From the IMG/VR virus record IMGVR_UViG_3300042430_001700, positions 1 to 37,514 of that record: a stretch of DNA of 37,514 nt. One strand, given 5' to 3'. Source of the stretch: a virus. Each line of letters starts with the position of its first letter. Positions within the stretch are counted from its first letter, which is position 1. The notes under the pieces were generated by a model. That model was not told where the DNA came from, ran no database searches, and worked only from the letters and a program-made list of their open reading frames with translations. Below, one piece after another: positions 1-5,872 of the stretch. The position numbers and the translations under genes are program-made.

Positions 1-64
1 GTAAACAAAGTGCAATAAGACAAACTACTAATAGGCTTGTTTTTAAAATTACTTTTTGAAGCAT
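1..64 (-). CDS. N-terminal fragment of a hydrophobic, probably membrane or exported protein
   Basis: An open frame starts at the ATG whose complement is at 62-64 and runs off the left edge, so only 21 codons are visible. The residues begin MLQKVILK and continue into an uninterrupted hydrophobic run (LLVVCLIALC), the pattern of a signal peptide or single membrane segment with a basic N-terminus. A holin, spanin or lipoprotein would fit, but nothing distinguishes them. A second open frame begins at an ATG at 69-71 (MKNASK), but its polar sequence is less convincing. It lies downstream of the other minus-strand genes and may end their operon. Confidence 0.4.
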   Translation of the reverse strand, partial: MLQKVILKTSLLVVCLIALCL

Positions 65-143
65 TTTTCATATATTTTCTCGCTTCTACTTTAGCTGTCT
101 GTTAGGATAAGCTATCATATAACGTTTCGTGGCTTTGCGATGT

Positions 144-162
144 TTGGGGAAAGCCTTCCCAA
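144..162. other. hairpin between the left-edge gene and the next gene
   Basis: The segment reads TTGGGGAA, four bases, then TTCCCAA, giving a seven-pair stem with one bulged G. On the plus strand it is followed by a T-rich stretch, but no plus-strand gene ends here. On the minus strand, where the genes run, no U-tract follows. It may be an RNA processing site or a weak terminator. It sits in the 100-nt gap after the stop at 167. Confidence 0.25.
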
Positions 163-166
163 TTTT

Positions 167-643
167 TTAATTTTTACTTCTTAAATAAATTTCTAATCTT
201 GAAATTGCGTTCCATGCTGATGCTATCAAATGCTCTTTTTCATCTTCTTCTCCACCAATTTCTAAAGCGTGGCGAAACATTGCATTTGAATACTCAAAAT
301 CTCCGTTAGGTACTCTTGAGAAATTTTCCCAATCATTTTCTTTCTCGTATTTCTTGTGTCCATATAAGGCTCTTAAAGATAAAGCCTCTAAAGCATTTTT
401 ATTTACTTTGCAATAAGTAAAGATAGGGGCTTTTTCTACATTTTGAGTTTCTTTTACTCCGACTTTGTACTCTATTGTGTCATTTCTTTTCCCAAACGAA
501 CCTAGTGGAGCTTCAGGGTTGCCGTCACAATCTATGATTATAAAGTCATCCCAAGATTCGGAAGCCGTTTTTTCATAATTAGTTCTAGTGTGACCTTCTA
601 ATGTTTCTGGTTCAAGGTGAACGCTAATATCTGCTTCTTCCAT
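167..643 (-). CDS. DUF5664-type dATP/dGTP pyrophosphohydrolase-like protein
   Basis: This 158-residue protein is probably a cytoplasmic nucleotide pyrophosphohydrolase of the phage family formerly called DUF5664, which is related to MazG folds and includes MazZ. The family signature is readable in the second half: ALYGHKKYEKENDWENF (about 92-108), then a helix with FRHAL (about 123-127), then an acidic metal-binding stretch GGEEDEKEHLIASAWNA. The family ends in the same way, with a helix reading roughly HxxxxAWNALxxLE. The first 75 residues are acidic and not recognised. In some phages MazZ makes dGMP for 2-aminoadenine DNA, but no PurZ-like gene is in this window, so a role in trimming the dNTP pool is only an inference. 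It has its own Bacteroidetes-type promoter just upstream (708-738). Confidence 0.6.
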   Translation of the reverse strand: MEEADISVHLEPETLEGHTRTNYEKTASESWDDFIIIDCDGNPEAPLGSFGKRNDTIEYKVGVKETQNVEKAPIFTYCKVNKNALEALSLRALYGHKKYEKENDWENFSRVPNGDFEYSNAMFRHALEIGGEEDEKEHLIASAWNAISRLEIYLRSKN

Positions 644-707
644 CTTATGCTGTTATTTATAATCCGTCTACTTTTATTTTTACTTCTTTTGTTAATTTTA
701 ACTTCTG

Positions 708-738
708 CAAATATAAACTAAAATTATTTACTGTGCAA
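708..738 (-). promoter_or_regulatory. Bacteroidetes-type promoter for the DUF5664-like gene
   Basis: Read on the minus strand, a -33 TTG (736-738) is followed after exactly 20 nt by a -7 box TATATTTG (708-715), matching the TAnnTTTG consensus of the Bacteroidetes primary sigma factor. The gene starting at 643 lies about 65 nt downstream. A second TAnnTTTG box, TAAATTTG, overlaps the -33 element at 736-743 but has no matching TTG. Confidence 0.6.
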
Positions 739-740
739 AT

Positions 741-1175
741 TTATTCTGAATTATTTTTTAATTGGTGACTCCACACCTTTAATGTTACCCATTTGTTAAG
801 ACAGTTGCTATCCTCTAATCCTCCTCCACAAATTATTGCTTTACATTCTTCAAGGTTAAGTTCAGATTTTGAGGAACAGAATTTTAGAATTGTCTTTTTA
901 ATCTTTTTCCCGCCATTAATTAAAGTTTTAACCTCCTTACTCGAACTCTCATAATTTCGCCAAGCTGATTCTTTTGTTACAGCTTTTTTACCACGTCCAC
1001 GAGTAGAAGTAAGATTCTTTTTTCCGTAGTAGTAAAAAGGTGTTCCTATTATCTCTATTAAGTATGTGAAACCTATGGCATTTTCTGGTATAGTAAAATC
1101 TTTTTTACCTTGATAAGCCCACTCTGCTTTTTGAGATTTATCTCTTAATGTTGTTTTTTTAGTTTTTGGCGGCAT
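741..1175 (-). CDS. GIY-YIG family endonuclease-like protein
   Basis: This 144-residue protein carries the two strands that define the GIY-YIG nuclease fold: GFTYLI (residues 35-40) and YYYGKK (48-53), separated by the usual short loop. Downstream are the family's conserved basic and acidic positions: an Arg in AWRNY (about 73), a helix SSSKEVK, and a Glu in NLEE (about 109-110), followed by an Asn near 127. Many phages carry such proteins either as free-standing homing nucleases or as DNA-processing enzymes, and the sequence does not say which. The N-terminus (MPPKTKK) is basic and its coding DNA is duplicated at 1900-1927. The start overlaps the end of the upstream gene by 17 bases, which implies translational coupling. 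Confidence 0.6.
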   Translation of the reverse strand: MPPKTKKTTLRDKSQKAEWAYQGKKDFTIPENAIGFTYLIEIIGTPFYYYGKKNLTSTRGRGKKAVTKESAWRNYESSSKEVKTLINGGKKIKKTILKFCSSKSELNLEECKAIICGGGLEDSNCLNKWVTLKVWSHQLKNNSE

Positions 1176-1176
1176 A
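1149..1176 (-). repeat. 28-bp direct repeat, copy 1 (start of the GIY-YIG gene)
   Basis: These 28 bases, which encode the first nine residues of the GIY-YIG protein, are identical to 1900-1927. Only the flanking bases differ. Confidence 0.85.
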
Positions 1177-1365
1177 TAACTCTTCTATATCTTTGTCTAT
1201 CTCTAATATCCATTTCATATAATCTTCGGGCTTATTAAAGCTTATCTCATTGTTATTTTTTTCTCTTATGTAGTCCCAATGGTAGTTTACTTTTAATAAT
1301 TGTATCTTACCCATTAACAACCCTAATTTTTTATTATCTACTATTTTAAAATTGTACATTTCCAT
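1159..1365 (-). CDS. small protein of unknown function
   Basis: An ATG-started 68-residue protein, not recognised. It is mixed in charge, with a basic N-terminal half (NKKLGLLMGKIQLLK) and an acidic C-terminal helix (EIDKDIEELYAAKN), and has no cysteines or membrane segment. Its last codons overlap the start of the GIY-YIG gene by 17 bases. It belongs to the run of closely packed small minus-strand genes below the recA-like gene. Confidence 0.6.
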   Translation of the reverse strand: MEMYNFKIVDNKKLGLLMGKIQLLKVNYHWDYIREKNNNEISFNKPEDYMKWILEIDKDIEELYAAKN

Positions 1366-1395
1366 ATTCTTTGTTTTGATTTTTAATCCTTCTTA

Positions 1396-1470
1396 TTAAT
1401 TTTTAGTGGTGTAATAACTATTAATCAATTTCTTCAAAAATTCTTCTCCTTTATTTGTATTTATCCACAT
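1396..1470 (-). CDS. candidate 24-residue small protein
   Basis: A short ATG-started frame (beginning MWINTNKGEEFLKKL) fills the gap between two genes, ends in tandem stop codons and lies 19 bases from the stop of the gene before it. The composition (Lys/Glu helix) is like that of neighbouring proteins. The length is too short to exclude chance. Confidence 0.3.
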   Translation of the reverse strand: MWINTNKGEEFLKKLINSYYTTKN

Positions 1471-1489
1471 AGTTATATTTTATGTATTA

Positions 1490-1762
1490 TTATTTATTCT
1501 CTATATGTTTTAATAAATCCTCTATTGTACTTATTTTTTCATACCATCCGTAAGGGTTTAATTCTGAGTGTGGTAGTATATTCCCTCCGTGTAAATAGTG
1601 GTCTAATTGATAGTCAAAGTATAATAGTCTTATTCCGTATGGGTCTAATATCTCACAATGTAATTCTTCAAAATTTGTGTCTTGTCCTGCTATATGTGGA
1701 TTTACTTTTAAACATAACTCTTTTTCAGAAAGTTCTATAAATATATCATTCAAATTTAACAT
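1490..1762 (-). CDS. small acidic protein of unknown function
   Basis: A 90-residue acidic protein, not recognised. It begins with a hydrophobic-acidic helix (MLNLNDIFIELSEKEL), has an aromatic, glycine-containing middle (YFDYQLDHYLHGG) and ends in a Lys/Glu helix. The ATG is preceded by an A-rich stretch, the usual start context of this genome. A 71-residue plus-strand frame in the same DNA is a shadow. Confidence 0.65.
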   Translation of the reverse strand: MLNLNDIFIELSEKELCLKVNPHIAGQDTNFEELHCEILDPYGIRLLYFDYQLDHYLHGGNILPHSELNPYGWYEKISTIEDLLKHIENK

Positions 1763-1783
1763 AATTCTTTTTCTGATTTATCT

Positions 1784-1894
1784 TTATTTTTTATAATTAT
1801 CTAACCACTCTATTGACTTATCACACCCCTCTTTTGCAAATCTTTCTATGTATGTAGAAGCTTTTTCCAAAAGATTTTTCTCTTCTGCTGTCAT
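1784..1894 (-). CDS. small protein of 36 residues
   Basis: An ATG-started frame beginning MTAEEKNLLEKAS, a charged amphipathic helix, ending in WLDNYKK. Its start overlaps (ATGA) the stop of a truncated reading frame that begins with a copy of the GIY-YIG gene start. This suggests the gene gained that upstream start region by duplication. The close fit between flanking genes and the normal codon use support it as real. Confidence 0.5.
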   Translation of the reverse strand: MTAEEKNLLEKASTYIERFAKEGCDKSIEWLDNYKK

Positions 1895-1926
1895 GTTACT
1901 GTTGTTTTTTTAGTTTTTGGCGGCAT
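1891..1926 (-). pseudogene. 11-codon relic of the GIY-YIG gene start
   Basis: The frame begins MPPKTKKTT, exactly as the GIY-YIG protein at 741-1175, then reaches a stop after two more codons. The stop TGA overlaps the ATG of the next small gene. It is either the remnant of a decayed second copy or a captured ribosome-entry region. Confidence 0.5.
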
Positions 1927-1927
1927 A
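1900..1927 (-). repeat. 28-bp direct repeat, copy 2
   Basis: Identical over 28 bases to 1149-1176. The copies lie 751 bases apart, in the same orientation, and each covers a start codon. Confidence 0.85.
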
Positions 1928-1932
1928 ATTAT

Positions 1933-2109
1933 TTACCCATTTTCATTAATTAATTTATCCATCTCCGTAGACACTTCTTCTATTGTTTTAATATCATTAA
2001 AAGGTGCTACACATTTAAAAGGATAGACTTTTTTGTATAATCTTATAAATTGTTCTTTATAAAAAGTTTCAAAACTTTTCTTTTCCGTCCAACCATATTT
2101 ATTTTCCAT
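1933..2109 (-). CDS. small protein of 58 residues
   Basis: An ATG-started frame beginning MENKYGWTEKKSFETFYK and ending ...MDKLINENG. It is a charged, probably helical protein with one cysteine and is not recognised. It starts 12 bases after the recA-like stop, so it belongs to the same transcript, and its end abuts the relic frame at 1926. Confidence 0.6.
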   Translation of the reverse strand: MENKYGWTEKKSFETFYKEQFIRLYKKVYPFKCVAPFNDIKTIEEVSTEMDKLINENG

Positions 2110-2121
2110 ATCTCTTCTGTA

Positions 2122-3144
2122 TTAATCTGTTGTGTCTTTTTCTTTTGTTTTTTCGGCGATTTCTAACTTTAAATCATCTAATAATTCTGGGTTATCAAAC
2201 AACATAGGAACTAAATTATCAATACCTTGTACTAAAGTTGTTCCTTTATACTTAACCCAACTTCCTGCCATTTCTAAAATACCTAACCTCTTAGCTGAAG
2301 ATGCAACATCTGATTCAATAGTATATCCTAAACCATAAGTAAATTCTAATTCTACACTTCTGAAAGGTTTTCCTACTTTATTTTTAACAACTTTTATCTT
2401 AACCATTCTTCCTGAAATGGTTTCATATAATTCCATTTCATCAGCTTTACCTTCTTTTTTCTTCATTGCAGGGTACATTTCAATACTTAAACTTGAATTG
2501 TGGTGTAAACTTTTTCCACCTGGAACTACTGTATCAGGACTGTATTTGTTAGCTTTATTCATATTCTCTCTGACTTGAGAAAGTACAATTAGTGTTGTAT
2601 TATGTTGGTCAGCTAAACTGATTAAAATTGGTAATTGTTCAGACAAAACACGAGCACGGTTACTCATCGTAAATTCACCTGCTTCTTTTTGCATACGCTC
2701 ATTTGATGACGAATTATTGATACTGTCAATAATAACAACCCCGTATTTTGGTATCTCTTTTCTTATAATATCACACATTAATTCTGTTGTTTCGGGCATA
2801 CAGTGGTTAAATCTTTTTGCTGACCCACCAACTAAATCTCTTATGTAGTCGGTAGTAGTAGTGTGTTCTGTATCAACATATAGTATATTCTTATCTAAAG
2901 ACTCTGCTATAATTTGTGAAATTTGGATAGCTAAACTAGACTTACCTGAGCTCTCTTGTCCAGAGATTAGTATTAACCTTCCAACTGGAAAACCTCCGTC
3001 AGTAACAAACTGCAAAGATGGTCTTTTAGTGTCTATTTTTTGAGTAAATCTTGGGTTATCTTCTAAATTTACAATACCTCCGTTTTTATATAAACTTTCT
3101 ATTTTTGAAAAATTTGTATCCTCTGTTTGTGTTTTTTTTGCCAT
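2122..3144 (-). CDS. RecA/UvsX-like strand-exchange recombinase
   Basis: This 340-residue protein should coat single-stranded DNA and catalyse ATP-dependent strand exchange in phage recombination and recombination-dependent replication. The core motifs are all present: Walker A GQESSGKSS (62-70), the catalytic acidic stretch DTEHT (91-95), Walker B VVIID (136-140), a glutamine strand end TLIVLSQVRE (184-193), and the DNA-binding loop L2 region PGGKSLHHNSS (208-218). It is about the size of bacterial RecA without its long C-terminal extension. The N-terminal region is short, as in phage UvsX-type proteins. The gene sits directly after a possible mediator (3154-3567) and a NinG-like nuclease, which together make a recombination block. 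Confidence 0.9.
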   Translation of the reverse strand: MAKKTQTEDTNFSKIESLYKNGGIVNLEDNPRFTQKIDTKRPSLQFVTDGGFPVGRLILISGQESSGKSSLAIQISQIIAESLDKNILYVDTEHTTTTDYIRDLVGGSAKRFNHCMPETTELMCDIIRKEIPKYGVVIIDSINNSSSNERMQKEAGEFTMSNRARVLSEQLPILISLADQHNTTLIVLSQVRENMNKANKYSPDTVVPGGKSLHHNSSLSIEMYPAMKKKEGKADEMELYETISGRMVKIKVVKNKVGKPFRSVELEFTYGLGYTIESDVASSAKRLGILEMAGSWVKYKGTTLVQGIDNLVPMLFDNPELLDDLKLEIAEKTKEKDTTD

Positions 3145-3153
3145 TTTATTTTT

Positions 3154-3567
3154 TTATTTACTTAATTGTGAAATTCTACTTGATAATGAGTTTAATATTT
3201 GTTGAACGGCTACGTTAACAATTCTTATTTTTTCTTTTTGTCGCAAAGCTTCAACTGTTATATCATCTATATCTTTTGCATCTATTCTTGCCAATCTCTC
3301 TGAATCTGCAACGTTGTGATTCTTACCCGTTCTTTCATCTAACTGATTTCTATAATACTCTTCTTGTGCTGAATAAAAACGCTTTCTTTCGTAATCTTTT
3401 GCATCGTAGTTTGCTATACATCTTGCTGAAAAATCGGCGAAATAAAAAAAAGATAAAGCAATATCCTCTCTCAATGTCTGCAACCCTTTAGTATCAAGTG
3501 TATTCCTTTCTTGGTTAAACTTATCAATTAACCTAACCAATTCCGAATAGTGTTTTGTATCACTCAT
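3154..3567 (-). CDS. helical protein next to recA; possible UvsY-type recombination mediator
   Basis: A 137-residue, almost entirely helical protein, rich in Arg, Lys, Glu and Asp, with no catalytic motif. The layout is a helical N-terminal half, a central Tyr/Arg segment (EEYYRNQLDERTGKN), then helices ending in ILNSLSSRISQL. This resembles phage UvsY recombination mediators, which load the recombinase on SSB-coated DNA; T4 UvsY is also 137 residues. It lies 9 bases upstream of the recA-like gene and overlaps the NinG-like gene by 8 bases. The assignment rests on position, size and pattern; overall identity is not evident by eye. Confidence 0.4.
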   Translation of the reverse strand: MSDTKHYSELVRLIDKFNQERNTLDTKGLQTLREDIALSFFYFADFSARCIANYDAKDYERKRFYSAQEEYYRNQLDERTGKNHNVADSERLARIDAKDIDDITVEALRQKEKIRIVNVAVQQILNSLSSRISQLSK

Positions 3568-4006
3568 TACTCCTAAATTTGTTTATTATTTCTATATAAT
3601 CTTCTTTGTAAAATATTTTCATTTGTTTTGACCGTTCTGTTAGTTTGTCAAACCCTTCTTGCCCGTATTTTTCAATCAAAAATTCTTGATAGTCTTTGTG
3701 ATGTAATGACTTATAACCTTCTACTTTAACTTGTGCGTCAAAAGTATTAGAAACAGAAGAAATTAAATGGCAGTTTATTAAATCATAGCGAGTGTTCATA
3801 ATGCCCCTATCATAATAGTGAGCCACGTGCATATTAGATAAACCATAGTTTTTATTTTTTAGTGGACAAAAATAATATATGCCGTTTTTATGTACAGATA
3901 ATAAATACTGTCTTAACCAATAATCTGCAACTTTTTTTAAATCAGAATTAGATAAACTTTCTAAATCTTCTGTGTTGTAGTCTAGTTTTTTATAGTTGTA
4001 CTTCAA
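3560..4006 (-). CDS. NinG/Rap-like recombination nuclease
   Basis: A 148-residue protein whose centre matches the NinG/Rap family, Holliday-junction or branched-DNA nucleases such as lambda NinG. After a short N-terminal helical region, the stretch MHVAHYYDRGIMNTRYDLIN (59-78) mirrors the family's AGHY-x-R...TRYDxxN motif and is followed by a Cys. The C-terminal helix around FLIEKYGQEGFDKL also matches. The usual zinc ligands are partly missing: the CxxCN that normally follows the motif is replaced by CHLISSVSN. The gene overlaps both neighbours, placing it firmly in the recombination operon. Confidence 0.55.
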   Translation of the reverse strand: MKYNYKKLDYNTEDLESLSNSDLKKVADYWLRQYLLSVHKNGIYYFCPLKNKNYGLSNMHVAHYYDRGIMNTRYDLINCHLISSVSNTFDAQVKVEGYKSLHHKDYQEFLIEKYGQEGFDKLTERSKQMKIFYKEDYIEIINKFRSNE

Positions 4007-4703
4007 ATCCTAAATATTTAATTTCTCCCAATCGTCTAATTTCTAAAGCTTCTTCTAAACTACCACACAAGCCAAGTGTATGTGTAGTATTATTTATTGA
4101 TATTCTTACTCTATACTTACCTGTCTTTTTTATAAAACTTACACCTGTATTTTTTGAATTTCTTTTGTTCCCACTTTGTGTGTAAATATCAGCCCATCTA
4201 CAATTTTCTGGAGAATAATCACCATTGGCATCTATTCTATCTAAAGTGTAACCTTCTGGTCTTTCTCCCATATTTTCAACAAAATTAAAAAACCCATCTA
4301 CACCTAACCATCTATCGCAAATCTTTATTCCTCTTCCACCGTATCTTGGGTAATCTTTATCTGTTTCTGTTAAACATCTTCCTTTCATTCCGTGATATAA
4401 ACTATATAGAGGATGTTCTGTTTGTCCCTCTCTTCTTTCTTGTACTGTATTTACATCACCATTATCCATAAACCTTCTATAATGTAACTCGCACAAACCT
4501 CTTCTATACGGTTTAGGTCTTTCACAATTTTCAACAGAACAGCATTCTGGTTTTATTTTTTCTGCCTCAATAATGTCTCTATTTTCTTTTACAAACTTTT
4601 TATAGTGTGTATTACAAAAACCTCTTGGATAAAACCTTTTACCATTTCTATGAAGTTTACCTTGGTTTTTACAACCCTCTACCTTACAACAACCATAACT
4701 CAT
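3990..4703 (-). CDS. HNH homing endonuclease with zinc fingers and AP2 domain
   Basis: A 237-residue selfish-type nuclease with several modules in order. Two cysteine-rich fingers (5-33 and 54-77) end in FCNTHYKKF and LCELHYRRF. A linker with the segment YGGRGI (121-126) leads to an HNH core reading YTLDRIDANGDYSPENCRW (152-170). The C-terminus is an AP2-like DNA-binding domain starting at GVSF (187), with GKYRVRI and EEALEIRRLGE. This is the usual design of free-standing homing endonucleases in phages. It starts 30 bases after the small gene upstream and overlaps the NinG-like gene by 17 bases, so it seems to have inserted without breaking that gene. Confidence 0.85.
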   Translation of the reverse strand: MSYGCCKVEGCKNQGKLHRNGKRFYPRGFCNTHYKKFVKENRDIIEAEKIKPECCSVENCERPKPYRRGLCELHYRRFMDNGDVNTVQERREGQTEHPLYSLYHGMKGRCLTETDKDYPRYGGRGIKICDRWLGVDGFFNFVENMGERPEGYTLDRIDANGDYSPENCRWADIYTQSGNKRNSKNTGVSFIKKTGKYRVRISINNTTHTLGLCGSLEEALEIRRLGEIKYLGFEVQL

Positions 4704-4733
4704 TTTCTAATCCTTTTTTGCTGTATTTTTTTA

Positions 4734-4913
4734 TCACTGTCTATTAATAATTTTTAAATCTTGTTCTGCAAATTTAAAAGCGTTTTTATCTCCATTGTCA
4801 TAATTAATCTGAGCAAGGTAAAGTATTCTACTTTCAAGTAGTTTTTTATCTAATAATTTATGTCGTTCTTTTAATTCGTTAAACTTTTGTTCTAACTTTT
4901 CTAATCCTATCAT
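4734..4913 (-). CDS. small coiled-coil protein of unknown function
   Basis: A 59-residue helical protein starting MIGLEKLEQKF, with regular leucines and charged residues (ELKERHKLLDKKLLE) that suggest a short coiled coil. A longer frame begins 36 bases upstream at a GTG, but the ATG at 4913 is preferred because it is preceded by an A-rich stretch typical of this genome. It is the first gene after the tRNA pair. Confidence 0.55.
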   Translation of the reverse strand: MIGLEKLEQKFNELKERHKLLDKKLLESRILYLAQINYDNGDKNAFKFAEQDLKIINRQ

Positions 4914-5020
4914 ATTTCTACTATTTTTAAAATAAACCAGCTTTAACACCCACGGTTTTACACAAAACGATGGTTGGTCTTGAGATACTATCTAAAAGAC
5001 GTGAAACCATTAAATTTTAG

Positions 5021-5091
5021 AGTCAGTTAAGAGAATCGAACTCTTGATTTCGGTTTTGCAGACCGATGTCTTACCACTTGACTAAACTGAC
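5021..5091 (-). tRNA. tRNA-Cys (anticodon GCA)
   Basis: Complete cloverleaf on the minus strand. The acceptor stem GTCAGTT pairs perfectly with AACTGAC. The D stem is GTC/GAC. The anticodon stem TCGGT/ACCGA encloses loop CTGCAAA, giving anticodon GCA. The T arm is AAGAG-TTCGATT-CTCTT. No CCA is encoded. Confidence 0.9.
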
Positions 5092-5108
5092 TTATTATTA
5101 AAATGTAG

Positions 5109-5182
5109 TGGTCTTTGCAGGACTCGAACCTGCGACCTTCTCGTTATGAGCGAGCTTCTCTAACCAACTGAGATAAAAGACC
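5109..5182 (-). tRNA. tRNA-Met type (anticodon CAT)
   Basis: Complete cloverleaf on the minus strand. The acceptor stem is GGTCTTT/AAAGACC and the D stem TCTC/GAGA. The anticodon arm GCTCG-CTCATAA-CGAGA has one G-A mismatch at its base. The T arm is GCAGG-TTCGAGT-CCTGC, with discriminator A. The D arm and acceptor do not look like an initiator. A CAT anticodon can also read isoleucine AUA if lysidine-modified, and this cannot be decided here. It lies 17 bases from tRNA-Cys, and the two probably share a transcript. Confidence 0.88.
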
Positions 5183-5811
5183 TTAAACAATCTACTTTTT
5201 TACAGAAAATTGATTAGTATAAACTGACATTATTTACTATAAAGGTGTGTTGTTACACCAAATCTACTAATGTAATAAGCTTTTGATGTTATCTCCATCA
5301 TATTACGGTTCACTATTTATCTATACACCGAACCTTTCTTTTTTTACCAAAGGGGGCTTTTTGTGTATAGTAGGGTAGAACTCTTTAAAAGATGACTACT
5401 TCCAAGTCCACTTCCCTTTATTCATAGTATTTATGTAACTATCTATTTCTCGATTTGTTATAATACATTTCTGCAACATCTCTACTACTCGATAATATAC
5501 AAAGGTTTTAATGTTTAACCTATTTATACAAATAAAAATGTACTACTTTATACGACCGTTAGGAATGGAATTGACCACCACTTTTTTTATTTTGCATATT
5601 TTATTTAAAAACACAGCCATTGAGATTGGGATAAATTTAGATAACTAAGTTCTCCCTCCATCCGCAGGGCTCACATTAAATATTTACCATACTCAACAAA
5701 ACTTAACACCTCTCAATAGTGTTGTAATAATGTAACTAATATTTACCTTTAATATCTGCGTACCTCAGAATTATTACTTATTTATCTTTCTCTGTGTTTT
5801 TATTTCTTGTA
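5183..5811 (-). other. gene-free stretch upstream of the tRNA pair, probably transcribed leader RNA
   Basis: No convincing gene is visible on either strand in about 630 bases. On the minus strand there are only frames of 18-28 codons, for example one starting MLQKCIITNREIDSYI with its ATG near 5499 and one starting MAVFLNKICKIKK. Several local hairpins can be read: GGTGT/ACACC near 5244-5259, GGTTC/GAACC near 5307-5334, AACAC/GTGTT near 5705-5723, and CCCT/AGGG around 5650-5670. A weak promoter-like box lies at 5812-5819, reading toward the tRNAs. The stretch may hold a structured RNA, decayed genes or an origin. Confidence 0.4.
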
Positions 5812-5819
5812 CAAAGATA
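5812..5819 (-). promoter_or_regulatory. possible -7 promoter box reading toward the tRNA genes
   Basis: Read on the minus strand this is TATCTTTG, matching TAnnTTTG. The -33 position 20 nt upstream is TTT, not TTG, so the promoter is incomplete. It lies just after the helicase stop and before the gene-free stretch. Confidence 0.35.
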
Positions 5820-5872
5820 TATTATTTTACTGTTATATTAAAATATTTTAAGATAAAATTAACAATTAGTTT

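Noticed and set aside
144-162. Terminator for the minus-strand operon
   Set aside because: The U-rich side faces the plus strand, where no gene ends; on the minus strand no U-tract follows.
4914-4949. GTG-started extension of the small coiled-coil gene
   Set aside because: The downstream ATG has the A-rich context seen at other starts, and the extension adds unrelated residues.
5370-5640. Short minus-strand frames in the gap upstream of the tRNAs
   Set aside because: They have 18-28 codons, no A-rich start context and codons (CGA, GGG) rare elsewhere in the window, so they are not listed as genes.
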